Assembly (NCBI GenBank): GCA_012838505.1
Contig: DUPD01000031.1
Location: forward strand, 1 to 41,477
From: Bacilli bacterium
GTDB lineage: Bacteria; Bacillota; Bacilli; Bacillales; Amphibacillaceae
Length of the DNA stretch: 41,477 nt
Direction: 5' to 3'
Shown: in pieces, positions 7,516 through 15,656 of the stretch
Layout of the letters: each line of letters begins with the position of its first letter
Numbering within the stretch: the stretch's first letter is position 1
Notes under the pieces: generated by a model
What the model saw: only the letters and a program-made list of their open reading frames with translations
Told to the model about the DNA's origin: nothing
Databases searched by the model: none
Position numbers and translations under genes: made by a program

Positions 7516-9063
7516 TTACTCTTTTCTATGCGGTTCAATCTTAAACCAATCGAAGTAGGCTGGTGTTGTGCTATCTTGCCCATTTCCCGTTGCATATAAC
7601 CCCAACATTACACCAGTAAAAACTCCACCAGTACCACCATTTAATTCAACAGACAAATATTTAAGTGGACTTTTAGCTAACTGAATCCACTGCTGATCTT
7701 TTTCCTGATACCAAAAGTAATAATCATCTTGATCAATCGAAAATTTTAATTTAATATTTTCAGCATTGATCGGCACACTCTCCAACACAACTGAGTCACC
7801 ACCAATGGTTTGCCGTGCGATCAGATAACGTTCACCTTTGATCCGTTTAATCACCAGATCATAATGTGCACGTTCGTTTAAACGCGCGACAAGTCCAGCC
7901 TCTTCTTGATCCTGTTCTGGTAAAAATAAAATCTCAGTTGATACGTCAATGTCTATATCGGTTTGTGGCACAGCCAAAAATGCAGGAATGCCAAGCGGAT
8001 CATCGAGAGTATCTTTGTTCCCATCTAATCGAAGCCAACCGTTACGGCTACAGAGCAATAAGTATGCATCTTCCTTGCGATAACGTAAATAAGACCACTT
8101 AGATAAAATTTTACGTTCGGTAAAATCAGTGAAAAATCCACTTGCTTTACCAATATTCGTTGCCGTTAAATTTGGTGATTCCATTAGCTGATTAACTGTT
8201 CCAACATTCGAGTCAATCATTGGCCAACCATCCTCAGACCAAGTAATCGGAGCTAAAAAAGTTTCCCGACCGAAAATTGTGTATTTCCCCTGAACTGGAC
8301 GAGTCGCCAGAAAAACAGCCCACCAATTCCCAACACTGTCTTCAACAATATCGGCATGACCTAGTGCTTGAATCGGATGATCAGGTAATTGATTATGGGT
8401 TAAGATTGGCTCGTCACACAATTCAAACGGACCATACGGGTGATCACTTCGAGCAATAATCGCGCGATGGTTCGCTCCCGTACCACCACTTGCACACAAT
8501 AAATAATATAAATCATGAATATTATAGAGATGTGGCGCTTCTGTCCACTCCCCACCATCTCCGTCAAAAATTTTGACCGGTTCTGTTAAGGCTTCACCTG
8601 TTTGCGGATCAATTTCGTACTGAATCACGTGTGAATCAAGTCCAGCTCCATTTTGAACGGTCACATAAACTTTACCGTCCCCATCAAATAATAATGATGG
8701 ATCAATATTTCCATGCGAAATTTTGATCGGATCAGACCACGGGCCACGTGGATCCTGTGCTGTGACATAAAAGTTCCCAATGCCACGTACATCTGTTGTA
8801 ATTAAATAAAAAGTACCGTCATGGTAACGTAAAGTTGGTGCATAAATTCCTGAAGAGCTTGGACTGTTTGATAAGTCGAGCTGTTGCTTACGTGTCAAAG
8901 CGTGCCCAATCTGGTTCCAATTAACAAGATCAACACTATGAAAAATAGGAACGCCTGGGAAATATTCAAATGAACTTGTTGCCATATAATAATTGGTTTC
9001 ATCCACTCTAACAATACTAGGATCAGGATAGAAACCCTTAATCACTGGGTTTTCGTATTGCAT
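7516..9063 (-). CDS. Glycoside hydrolase family 43 beta-xylosidase / arabinofuranosidase
   Basis: Five-bladed beta-propeller glycosidase of 515 aa, predicted to release xylose (or arabinose) from xylo-oligosaccharides. The acidic residues are visible: D14 in YPDPS (general base), the aspartate in GNIDPS, and the glutamate in EWTEAPHLY (general acid). A C-terminal beta-sandwich of roughly 190 aa follows, as in the xylosidase subgroup. There is no signal peptide, so it acts on imported oligosaccharides. The ATG start is preferred over an upstream TTG because GAGGAG lies 9 nt before it. A cre site about 100 nt upstream implies CcpA repression. It is divergent from a sugar-isomerase-like gene that also has a cre. 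No transporter gene adjoins it. Confidence 0.92.
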   Translation of the reverse strand: MQYENPVIKGFYPDPSIVRVDETNYYMATSSFEYFPGVPIFHSVDLVNWNQIGHALTRKQQLDLSNSPSSSGIYAPTLRYHDGTFYLITTDVRGIGNFYVTAQDPRGPWSDPIKISHGNIDPSLLFDGDGKVYVTVQNGAGLDSHVIQYEIDPQTGEALTEPVKIFDGDGGEWTEAPHLYNIHDLYYLLCASGGTGANHRAIIARSDHPYGPFELCDEPILTHNQLPDHPIQALGHADIVEDSVGNWWAVFLATRPVQGKYTIFGRETFLAPITWSEDGWPMIDSNVGTVNQLMESPNLTATNIGKASGFFTDFTERKILSKWSYLRYRKEDAYLLLCSRNGWLRLDGNKDTLDDPLGIPAFLAVPQTDIDIDVSTEILFLPEQDQEEAGLVARLNERAHYDLVIKRIKGERYLIARQTIGGDSVVLESVPINAENIKLKFSIDQDDYYFWYQEKDQQWIQLAKSPLKYLSVELNGGTGGVFTGVMLGLYATGNGQDSTTPAYFDWFKIEPHRKE

Positions 9064-9163
9064 AATCTCCAACTCCTCTGCTTATCCTATCATCTACTTT
9101 AAGTTTAGCCACATTCCAAATGAACATAAACCTCGATTTTATACACTTTTCCTAATAAACTAT

Positions 9164-9177
9164 AGAAAACGGTTTCA
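9164..9177 (-). promoter_or_regulatory. Catabolite-responsive element (cre) upstream of GH43
   Basis: The minus strand reads TGAAACCGTTTTCT, matching the Bacillus cre consensus TGWAANCGNTNWCW in full. It lies 87 nt before the xylosidase ATG, where bound CcpA would repress. Confidence 0.75.
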
Positions 9178-9234
9178 ATCACTTAAAAAATCTCATTCTA
9201 TTCATATTATTCGATTTGTAGATCTGAAATACGC

Positions 9235-9261
9235 TATAATATATAAAAGTAAGCGCTATCA
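9235..9261 (+). promoter_or_regulatory. Promoter -10 with overlapping cre for the TIM-barrel gene
   Basis: TATAAT lies at 9235-9240, and AGTAAGCGCTATCA follows at 9248-9261 (reverse TGATAGCGCTTACT, near the cre consensus). The cre would cover the transcription start, so CcpA could block initiation. Confidence 0.6.
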
Positions 9262-9287
9262 TAGTTGATTATAAAAGGAGCGATTTT

Positions 9288-10121
9288 ATGCGTTTAGGAG
9301 GACAAGTTTTTATCGAAAAGATTACACCTGAAAAATGGGTGAAAAAATTAACGGAGAAAAATTATCGAGCGGCTGTTTTTCCAGTTGATCATACGGCAAG
9401 CGAAGCAGAGATAAACAGTTATCAAAAAGCAGCTGAAGAGGCGGATATCGTGATTGCAGAAGTTGGTGCATGGTCAAACCCGATCAGCCCTGATCCAGAG
9501 ATTCGGAAAAAAGCCATTGAACATTGTAAAAATCAACTCAGACTGGCAGACAAAGTTCGAGCCGGTGTGTGTGTCAACATTTCTGGTTCCCGGGGTAAAG
9601 AGTGGGATTCCCCGCACCCAGACAATTTTTCACAAGCAACATTTAATTTAATTGTTGAAACCGTTCAGGAAATTATTGATGAGGTTAATCCACAACATAC
9701 TTTTTACGCACTCGAAATGATGCCATGGGCGCTTCCTGATGATACAGAACAATATTTAAAATTAATTAAAGCAATTGATCGTCCACAATTTGCTGTTCAC
9801 TTTGACCCAGTTAATATGCTGAACAGCCCAAGAAAGGTCTATCAAAATGGTAAATTAATCGAAGAATTTTTTGAAAAATTAGGACCATACACAAAAACAG
9901 CTCATGCGAAAGATATCGCCTTAAGTTCGGAATTAACGACACATTTAAGTGAGGTTATTCCTGGTGAAGGAATCCTTGATTATGAAGCATTTTTACGTGG
10001 CATGGACAAGCTCGGTCCCGACATACCACTGATGATGGAACATTTAGATTCAGAAGAGAAATATGACCAAGCAACTGAATTTATTCGTAAAAAAGCAGCA
10101 GAATTAGGGATTGGGTTGTAG
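9288..10121 (+). CDS. Sugar phosphate isomerase/epimerase-like TIM-barrel protein
   Basis: Protein of 277 aa in the xylose-isomerase-like TIM-barrel superfamily (AP endonuclease 2 fold). Four probable metal ligands are in the expected order: E in LEMMP, D in HFDPVN, H in KTAHAKD and E in MMEHL. Such proteins isomerise or epimerise keto-sugars or inositol derivatives; the exact reaction cannot be told. AAAGGAG stands 8 nt before the ATG. The divergent placement with the xylosidase and the shared catabolite control suggest a role in sugar catabolism. No adjoining kinase or dehydrogenase would define the pathway. Confidence 0.85.
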   Translation: MRLGGQVFIEKITPEKWVKKLTEKNYRAAVFPVDHTASEAEINSYQKAAEEADIVIAEVGAWSNPISPDPEIRKKAIEHCKNQLRLADKVRAGVCVNISGSRGKEWDSPHPDNFSQATFNLIVETVQEIIDEVNPQHTFYALEMMPWALPDDTEQYLKLIKAIDRPQFAVHFDPVNMLNSPRKVYQNGKLIEEFFEKLGPYTKTAHAKDIALSSELTTHLSEVIPGEGILDYEAFLRGMDKLGPDIPLMMEHLDSEEKYDQATEFIRKKAAELGIGL

Positions 10122-10169
10122 ATCATTTATGTTATAATATTACTAAACTAAGCGCAGAGGTTGTTGATT

Positions 10170-10727
10170 ATGACGTTTAAAAAACGAATATTTATATTTA
10201 TTTTACTTACCTCTTTCACTAGTCTAATATTAATCATAACTAATCAATCACTTTTCGGTAGTGGTGAAGTGGCGACTCAGACTTCTCCGACGGAAAACTT
10301 AAAACTAAACACAACGACTTTTGGTAATGGCCAAAGGTTGCAACGTGTCTATGCAATTTTCGAATGGACAGAAAAGAGAATTGCTGAAAGAGAATTAATC
10401 ACATTCTCGATCGATGGTGGAATAGATATAATCCCGAACTCTTATCAAGCTACGATTTTAACAAAGCAAAGCCCTGAAGCTAGTTGGGTATACTATGGCG
10501 ATGCAGGGGGCAGACCATTTCAAATTGAAAATGAACGTATTACGTGGCAATGGAGTGGCGAGTCTGCATACTATAAAGGATACGTTAGCTTTTTAGTTGA
10601 TACTGAATCCTTTGATTCAGCAAAGCTAAACGTTGATTATCATTTAGGTGAGCAACATTCTGACAAAGCATCGATTACACACGTAACGCGGGCTGGTAAG
10701 ATCTTCTTCACTAACCAATGGGATTAA
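10170..10727 (+). CDS. Hypothetical exported or membrane-anchored protein
   Basis: Protein of 185 aa with a basic N-terminus (MTFKKR) and one hydrophobic segment at about 6-27, giving a signal peptide or anchor without a lipobox. The remainder is polar and rich in beta-type residues (WTWQW, SAYYKGYVSFL), consistent with a small extracytoplasmic beta domain. The ATG is preferred to an in-frame TTG nine bases earlier because AGAGG ends 9 nt before it. It follows the TIM-barrel gene by 48 nt and could be read through from it. I do not recognise the family. Confidence 0.7.
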   Translation: MTFKKRIFIFILLTSFTSLILIITNQSLFGSGEVATQTSPTENLKLNTTTFGNGQRLQRVYAIFEWTEKRIAERELITFSIDGGIDIIPNSYQATILTKQSPEASWVYYGDAGGRPFQIENERITWQWSGESAYYKGYVSFLVDTESFDSAKLNVDYHLGEQHSDKASITHVTRAGKIFFTNQWD

Positions 10728-10728
10728 G

Positions 10729-10771
10729 AAAAGCTGAGGTGAAAGTTTTTATACTTTTACTTCAGCTTTTT
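10729..10771. terminator. Bidirectional terminator
   Basis: AAAAGCTGAGGTGAAAGT pairs with ACTTTTACTTCAGCTTTT, with a T run on one side and an A run on the other. It separates two convergent genes and overlaps the stop of the minus-strand C45 gene. Confidence 0.85.
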
Positions 10772-11831
10772 ACTGTTTCAAATGAATTTGTCGATCATTA
10801 ATAAATGGTGTTCCGGCTTTTAGTTGTCCGGTTACGCGTTTAATTCGGATTGTTTCTCCGTTTAGAAATTGTTGTAAGTTAATTCTTACTGGTAATTGAT
10901 TCGCACCAACTCCGTATAGTACCATCAACGTCTGCGGTTGATAATAGCTCGTATGAAGTGTACCCGACCAAACCGAATAGCGATCTGAAAAAATCCCTTG
11001 CTCACGATCATTAAACAACTGATAGGCTTGGCGTGCCGATAAGCTCGGACGCCACTGCGCTTTAATTCGATTCAAGCGCTCAATCGATTCATCACTTTGA
11101 TACCGATTCTCCTCTTTCAAAAGCTCAAAATGATTCGTGCACATATTCGCCGGTCTAACGACAACCTTTCTTGGACTCGCCTCAACAACAACTGACTCAC
11201 CCGTTCGATCAAACAAAATATAAGAAAAAGAACTGCGGTGGGGAATCGCCTTTAATAATTCAATCCCTTCATCAACAGTCGCACAATTTTCAAGCAAAAT
11301 TCGTCCGATCATATTACAGACAAACCCATCACCCGAACCAATTCGATTAGTGAAGTTATAACCCATCGCAAAACCTTTTTCATTGATCCCATCCATCCGA
11401 CCGGTTATTTGCATCGACGGTCCAATTGAGGCATAACCTCCATCACTCGGCTGATAAACAACTAGACGTCCTTCATAACTACTCGGGTGGCTGTCATAAT
11501 TACGAACAAGAAAATCTGTCCCTGTCATAATCGAACAGCCACTCCGCTCTTCCTCTAAATAATAACCACTAAACTCTTTAACCGCTTGTTCAAATGTCCA
11601 CTCTAAACCATCTGCTAGCCCCTGAAGCTCAGCAACCAAACCCGGTCCAAACTGATTCAGCAGTTCGACCGCTTCGCTCACATCCGTGAAGAACTGACGC
11701 TTTCGTCGTTTCTGCCATTGAGTGCGGCGATTTTTTAATAAAACAGAATCTTTCAGTTCTTGACCTTGCTCAAAGCCTAACTGATAGTGCGAGCCACGAA
11801 ATTGGATCAGATCTGTAAATACTTTTATCAA
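10770..11831 (-). CDS. C45-family autoproteolytic acyltransferase/hydrolase
   Basis: Ntn-hydrolase-fold protein of 353 aa resembling acyl-CoA:6-aminopenicillanate acyltransferase homologues. In this family the precursor cleaves itself at a Gly-Cys bond to expose the nucleophile; the likely bond here is G98-C99 in SGCS. VRNYDSHP just after it and the MDGINEKGFAMGYNF segment are family hallmarks. Bacterial members probably hydrolyse amides or N-acyl compounds; the substrate is unknown. The start is TTG with AAGGAG 7 nt upstream. It lies 24 nt after a DUF368 gene on the same strand, a likely two-gene operon. Confidence 0.82.
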   Translation of the reverse strand: MIKVFTDLIQFRGSHYQLGFEQGQELKDSVLLKNRRTQWQKRRKRQFFTDVSEAVELLNQFGPGLVAELQGLADGLEWTFEQAVKEFSGYYLEEERSGCSIMTGTDFLVRNYDSHPSSYEGRLVVYQPSDGGYASIGPSMQITGRMDGINEKGFAMGYNFTNRIGSGDGFVCNMIGRILLENCATVDEGIELLKAIPHRSSFSYILFDRTGESVVVEASPRKVVVRPANMCTNHFELLKEENRYQSDESIERLNRIKAQWRPSLSARQAYQLFNDREQGIFSDRYSVWSGTLHTSYYQPQTLMVLYGVGANQLPVRINLQQFLNGETIRIKRVTGQLKAGTPFINDRQIHLKQ

Positions 11832-11855
11832 TGAATTGCTCCTTTGTTAAAAAGA

Positions 11856-12686
11856 TTATTTATAACGCTTCTCTAAATCACTCATCCACCAGCCCAATAA
11901 AATGCCAAGCATAAGTAAAATAACACAAGAAAGGATACCGATCCAATTGAATCCATCATAGTTAACTGGGACAATCATCACCGTTGAGGCAAAGACAACC
12001 CCCAAAATAAAATGAAACATGGCAGCATATGCCCTCTTCAAAATGAATTCTACTAATTTAGACAATAATAATACACATAAAACAGCACCAATCCCGATCG
12101 GAATAATTACACTTAGATCAAGATCCTTAATGCCGTCAGCCATCGCTTTATACATCCCAAAGTAGAGTAAGAAATTCGATGGACTTAAACCGGGGACAAT
12201 CATCCCTAAACCAATTAAACCACCTGCAAGTAGCCATGTCCAAGTATTTTGCACAATCACTGTCGTTAATAACTGCTCACCATATGATAAAAACAAGAAA
12301 AAGACCACAAAAGTAATCACCATATTGACAATATCCTTTAGATTACGTCCATGCTTGCCAGCTTCACTCCACAGGGCTGGAACCGTTCCGATAATACAAC
12401 CAACAAAAAACCAGAGAATAACGGTCTCATGTTCCCCAAGTAAGAAACTAACTGCAAACGATAACAGAAAAATACCAGCCAATCCACCTAAACCAACTGG
12501 GATGAAAAACTTAACATTTTCTTTAAAGTTTTTCGTTAGATTTGCTAAAAATAAAATAATCCGTTCATAAATACCGAACACTGCCGCTAAAGCCCCACCG
12601 CTCACACCTGGTAAGATAAAGCCTGATCCAATAAACATTCCTTTAATAAATCGTAACCACCAATCGATTAAACTCGTTCGTTTCAT
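11856..12686 (-). CDS. DUF368 family membrane protein
   Basis: Integral membrane protein of 276 aa with about eight hydrophobic segments. The N-terminal GSGFILPGVSGGALA and the internal GLGMIVPGLSPSNFLLYFG are the paired PGxSxG-like repeats of the DUF368 family. This family has been linked to undecaprenyl-phosphate (C55-P) recycling across the membrane; applying that here is inference. ATG start with AAAGGAG. First gene of a probable operon with the C45 hydrolase. Confidence 0.9.
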   Translation of the reverse strand: MKRTSLIDWWLRFIKGMFIGSGFILPGVSGGALAAVFGIYERIILFLANLTKNFKENVKFFIPVGLGGLAGIFLLSFAVSFLLGEHETVILWFFVGCIIGTVPALWSEAGKHGRNLKDIVNMVITFVVFFLFLSYGEQLLTTVIVQNTWTWLLAGGLIGLGMIVPGLSPSNFLLYFGMYKAMADGIKDLDLSVIIPIGIGAVLCVLLLSKLVEFILKRAYAAMFHFILGVVFASTVMIVPVNYDGFNWIGILSCVILLMLGILLGWWMSDLEKRYK

Positions 12687-12783
12687 AAAAAATTATCTCC
12701 TTTATACATTACGCTCTTTTTTAACTATCCTATTATAACACGACTCATTCTATAACTACCAAAATTACCAGCAATAATTAAAC

Positions 12784-12820
12784 AAAAATCCACAACTCGA
12801 ATTTGAGCTTGTGGATTTTA
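12784..12820. terminator. Terminator of tenA
   Basis: AAATCCACAA pairs with TTGTGGATTT around a GC-containing loop, with A and T runs flanking. It lies 10 nt after the tenA stop. Confidence 0.85.
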
Positions 12821-12829
12821 TAGACAAAA

Positions 12830-13510
12830 TTAATATTCAATTGGCCATGTTTCAAGATTCTCGGACATATCCCAAAACATATATTCAAATAGAGAGGTTT
12901 TTACAATGATCTCTTCTAGCTTAGCTAATTCCTGTTCTGGCTTACCTCGGCAAATTTGATTCAATTGGCGTTTACAGTCATCAGCAAGCGCAGTAAACTC
13001 AACCGATGAATACATCTGTACCCAGTCACCATAAAACTCATGATCCAGCGCCCCCGGAATTTTGGCCAGCTCTAAACCTATATAATTATAACTCCATGCA
13101 CATGCAAGAACCGCTGCGATGACGTTTTCAACACCACCCAACTGTGACACATTTAACATATAACTCGTATAGGCCGTTGTCGTTGCAGCCGCCTCTGTTG
13201 CTTCTAGATCCTCAGCACTTAGCCCAAATCTTGCTGCATATTGGCGATGAAGCTCCATCTCCATATTTAACGTTCCATCCAACAATTTAGCAAATGCCAT
13301 CATCGTCTGCAAATCATTCGCCTTTGCACTCCCAAGCGCAAACAAACGCGAATACTCAATTAAATAAACATAATCTTGCTTCAACCAATGCGCGAATTTC
13401 TCCTTTTCTAGCCACCCCTCACCAAGCCCCTTCACAAACGGATGCACTAAATACGACTCCCAAATAGGCTCAACACGTTGCCAAACACGATCTGTAAATT
13501 CCGCTTTCAT
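12830..13510 (-). CDS. tenA: Thiaminase II / aminopyrimidine aminohydrolase
   Basis: Protein of 226 aa, full length for TenA, which hydrolyses aminomethyl-hydroxymethylpyrimidine breakdown products of thiamin to salvage the pyrimidine. Expected residues are seen: D46 in LKQDYVYL, C137 in VLACAWSYNYIG (nucleophile), and a C-terminal acidic cluster near MSENLETWP. A TPP riboswitch with terminator precedes it, and GGGG lies before the ATG. In B. subtilis tenA heads the thiazole operon near prpE; here it stands alone, about 15 kb from prpE, suggesting salvage without local thiazole synthesis. Confidence 0.95.
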   Translation of the reverse strand: MKAEFTDRVWQRVEPIWESYLVHPFVKGLGEGWLEKEKFAHWLKQDYVYLIEYSRLFALGSAKANDLQTMMAFAKLLDGTLNMEMELHRQYAARFGLSAEDLEATEAAATTTAYTSYMLNVSQLGGVENVIAAVLACAWSYNYIGLELAKIPGALDHEFYGDWVQMYSSVEFTALADDCKRQLNQICRGKPEQELAKLEEIIVKTSLFEYMFWDMSENLETWPIEY

Positions 13511-13600
13511 CTTTATTCCCCTTTTCTTTGTTAAAAATTTTTCAGCCTTGACTCGTGCTTAATTTAACGATTCACTCCTTCCTTTATTTCGCGGGGAACT

Positions 13601-13634
13601 AAAAAACCCATCTCCTTGTCTTAGGAAAATGGGC
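13601..13634 (-). terminator. Riboswitch-controlled terminator before tenA
   Basis: On the minus strand CCCATTTTCCT pairs with AGGAGATGGG, followed by TTTTTTAG. It lies between the TPP aptamer and tenA, the arrangement for transcriptional control. Confidence 0.85.
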
Positions 13635-13688
13635 TATTGATATCAATTAATGCACGGCTTAAAAAACCACATGCAATCATACTAGCTT

Positions 13689-13768
13689 CCACTTCCCTAC
13701 GCTGGTATTAGCCAGATCAGGTTCAAAGGGTCGATCATCTCTCTCAGCACTTACATGCTCCCCTAGTC
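13689..13768 (-). promoter_or_regulatory. TPP riboswitch (THI element)
   Basis: The minus strand carries GGGGAGC, then TGCTGAGAGAG, GACCCTTTGAACCTGATCTGG and TAATACCAGCGTAGGGAAG, the unmistakable THI-box series. TPP binding should favour the downstream terminator and reduce tenA transcription. Confidence 0.97.
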
Positions 13769-13798
13769 GAAATTAATTTAATATTCAGTTTGTAAAGT

Positions 13799-13826
13799 AT
13801 TATAACATGTCAATTATGAAAGGCAA
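13799..13826 (-). promoter_or_regulatory. Promoter of the tenA leader
   Basis: TTGCCT (13826-13821) and TATAAT (13804-13799) on the minus strand, 16 nt apart, about 30 nt before the aptamer. Confidence 0.55.
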
Positions 13827-13879
13827 CCTTTTTTCCAACAATGAACAATCCACAAGCAATTATTGTTGCAATTATATAT

Positions 13880-13908
13880 TACCCTAAAGTTAGGCTAACT
13901 TTAGGGTA
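13880..13908. promoter_or_regulatory. Perfect 29-bp palindrome, probable MarR operator
   Basis: TACCCTAAAGTTAG (13880-13893) and its exact complement CTAACTTTAGGGTA (13895-13908) flank a single base. It sits 32 nt before the start of the marR-like gene, the typical place for autoregulation. Confidence 0.75.
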
Positions 13909-13940
13909 TCTAAACTTTTACCAGATGGAGTTGAATAAAA

Positions 13941-14357
13941 GTGTCTACTAAACGTGATTTAGTGTTATACCGAGCATTATTTAATCTAAGTAATACTTTT
14001 TTAAAAATTGTGATCAAAAACGTTGAAAGTCACGGAATGACGATCGATAACTTTCGCATACTTGAACTCTTATACTCAGAAACAGAAAACCATACGATTC
14101 AAATGCTAAGCGAAAAGTTACAAATTCCAAGTGGGAGCATTACTTATGTAGTCAATCGCCTGATGAATCTCGACTACATAGAAAAAACACCTTATCCTAC
14201 CGACAAACGAGCAAGCTACGTTAATTTAACAACAGCTGGTAAAAATGCAATTCGCAAAATTATACCAGAACATGTAAAATTTATTTCAAGTAAGATGGAG
14301 GAGATCAACGAAGAAGAAAAACAACTACTGATCAATTTGCTTAATAAATTAGGTTGA
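13941..14357 (+). CDS. MarR-family transcriptional regulator
   Basis: Winged-helix regulator of 138 aa, a usual MarR length. The helix-turn-helix lies at about 58-80 (TIQMLSEKLQIPSGSITYVVN) and the wing at about 85-105 (IEKTPYPTDKRASYVNLT), including the DKRA motif. It starts at GTG, with GATGGAG 10 nt upstream. A perfect palindrome in front of it suggests that it represses itself and the nitroreductase 38 nt downstream. Such pairs usually answer to quinones, phenolics or other electrophiles. Confidence 0.92.
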   Translation: MSTKRDLVLYRALFNLSNTFLKIVIKNVESHGMTIDNFRILELLYSETENHTIQMLSEKLQIPSGSITYVVNRLMNLDYIEKTPYPTDKRASYVNLTTAGKNAIRKIIPEHVKFISSKMEEINEEEKQLLINLLNKLG

Positions 14358-14395
14358 CTATTTAATTTATATTTTTAAAAAAGGAGCTAAATCAA

Positions 14396-14923
14396 ATGAA
14401 TTTTGAAGAATTAGTAAAGTCACGCCATTCTGCAGTTAATTTTATTGAAAATGAAGTCATGACCGAAGAGGATTTTAAGAAAATATTTGAATTAACAAAA
14501 CTAGCACCAAGTGCAGTTGTTATCGTCATGGGTAATAAGAATAGATTTAAAAAAGATGAAGTCGAAAAAATCTATCAACCACTGAAACTACTAAAAATGA
14601 TCAATGAAGTCGATTACGATATGACTTTAGAAGCTGTCAGAAAATATACAGAAAAGTTTAAAGAAAATCCATCTGCTTTAGATGCTGAATTAGCACGAAA
14701 TGCAGGGATTAGTGCGATGCTGTTTATGTTAAATGCCAAATATTACGGCTTTGATACGTGCCCAATGCACGTTCATAACATTGACCAATTAAGATCAGAA
14801 TTTAACATTCCAGATCATTTAGAACCAATGATGATGATTACAATTGGAAAAAGTGTAGATAAAGTCCGTCCACGCGGATACCGTCATCCAGTCAATGATT
14901 TCGTTAAATTTAATGGTTATTAA
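14396..14923 (+). CDS. Nitroreductase-family protein with an apparent internal deletion
   Basis: Protein of 175 aa; relatives of the YodC/YdfN type are about 200. The start (VKSRHSAVNFIENE) and the second half (GISAMLFMLNAKYYGFDTCPM, then the IGKSVDKVRPR region) fit FMN-dependent nitroreductases. After LTKLAPSA the usual segment containing the N-x-Q-x-W FMN contact and the following strand and helix, about 35 residues, is absent. The protein goes straight to VVIVMGNKN. The reading frame is intact and AAAGGAG precedes the ATG. FMN binding may be impaired. It is co-directional with the marR gene. Confidence 0.75.
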   Translation: MNFEELVKSRHSAVNFIENEVMTEEDFKKIFELTKLAPSAVVIVMGNKNRFKKDEVEKIYQPLKLLKMINEVDYDMTLEAVRKYTEKFKENPSALDAELARNAGISAMLFMLNAKYYGFDTCPMHVHNIDQLRSEFNIPDHLEPMMMITIGKSVDKVRPRGYRHPVNDFVKFNGY

Positions 14924-15027
14924 TCTTAAATCTAAGACATCACTCCCCTTTATCTCAGGTAACAGACTGATTATAATCAATTGGATCGAAAGAGAAATGT
15001 CATGCCAATTGGCGAAAGATTGTTAAC

Positions 15028-15059
15028 TGGCTCTATTGAAGCGAGCTTCAATAGAGCCA
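15028..15059. repeat. Near-perfect 32-bp palindrome
   Basis: TGGCTCTATTGAAGC (15028-15042) and its exact complement (15045-15059) are separated by two bases. The loop is too short for a good RNA hairpin and no T run follows, so a DNA site or the remnant of an inserted sequence is as likely as a terminator. An 80-codon ORF spanning it (14981-15223) has no ribosome site and looks spurious. Confidence 0.7.
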
Positions 15060-15112
15060 ATTCAGATAAAGTGAGAGGCGCATTAAACAAATATATCAAA
15101 GTTGTTTTAAGA

Positions 15113-15155
15113 AACCCGAAGGCAAGTTCAGTCATTGACTGCAAGCCTTCGGGTT
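15113..15155 (-). terminator. Long hairpin with nested stem, possible terminator
   Basis: AACCCGAAGGC (15113-15123) pairs with GCCTTCGGGTT (15145-15155), with an inner CAGTC/GACTG stem. On the minus strand the tail reads TCTTAAAAC, a poor U tract. Nothing else recognisable fills the 405-nt gap between the nitroreductase and the next minus-strand gene. Confidence 0.5.
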
Positions 15156-15328
15156 CGTTAGATTATTTTACAATAGTGCTTCAAGATGTTTTTAATTCCA
15201 AATTGTTTTTTCCATCCACTTAAATTGTTTGAAAGTTCTTCAATAATAACTTGTTGTGACAACACTTTAATCACCGCCGTTCAAGTATTTACTACTTATT
15301 ATTCTAGATACATTTTTGTTAATTCATT

Positions 15329-15511
15329 TTACCTGTTATTCAACTTTTCAAGCTCTTGATGAATTTGACTAAGCAATTGATTTTGTTCGATTTTTAATTG
15401 TCTAGTGTTGTTAAAATATCGAATAATCGATCTGATAAAATAAATAATTCCTGCTATGATTCCACCGTATATTAAAAGCACGAAGATAGGCAACAACGAT
15501 TGGAAATACAT
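15329..15511 (-). CDS. Small membrane protein with coiled-coil tail
   Basis: Predicted 60-aa protein. One hydrophobic segment (about residues 6-28, with IYGGIIAGIIYFI) is followed by a charged heptad-like tail (QLKIEQNQLLSQIHQELEKLN) able to form a short coiled coil. AAGGAGG lies 7-8 nt before the ATG, which makes it credible despite its size. It is monocistronic; the next gene is convergent-side or terminator-separated. I do not recognise a family. Similar single-pass proteins occur widely in Bacillaceae without known function. Confidence 0.7.
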   Translation of the reverse strand: MYFQSLLPIFVLLIYGGIIAGIIYFIRSIIRYFNNTRQLKIEQNQLLSQIHQELEKLNNR

Positions 15512-15591
15512 TTATCGTTTCCTCCTTAAAATGAATTGTTAACCAAATTATAGCTTACTTATTTCAAAAAAGGAATTAATTTTCATTTTTT

Positions 15592-15633
15592 AAAATAAAA
15601 AACAACCTGCCAATTTTTCAATCAGCAGATTGT
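15592..15633 (-). terminator. Terminator of the MATE-ABC operon
   Basis: On the minus strand ACAATCTGC pairs with GCAGGTTGT, followed by TTTTTTATTTT. It lies 24 nt after the ABC gene stop. Confidence 0.85.
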
Positions 15634-15656
15634 CCTTCTTTTTTAAAAATTAACGA

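Noticed and set aside
14981..15223. 80-codon ORF on the plus strand
   Set aside because: No ribosome site, and it runs through two inverted repeats; the composition is not protein-like.
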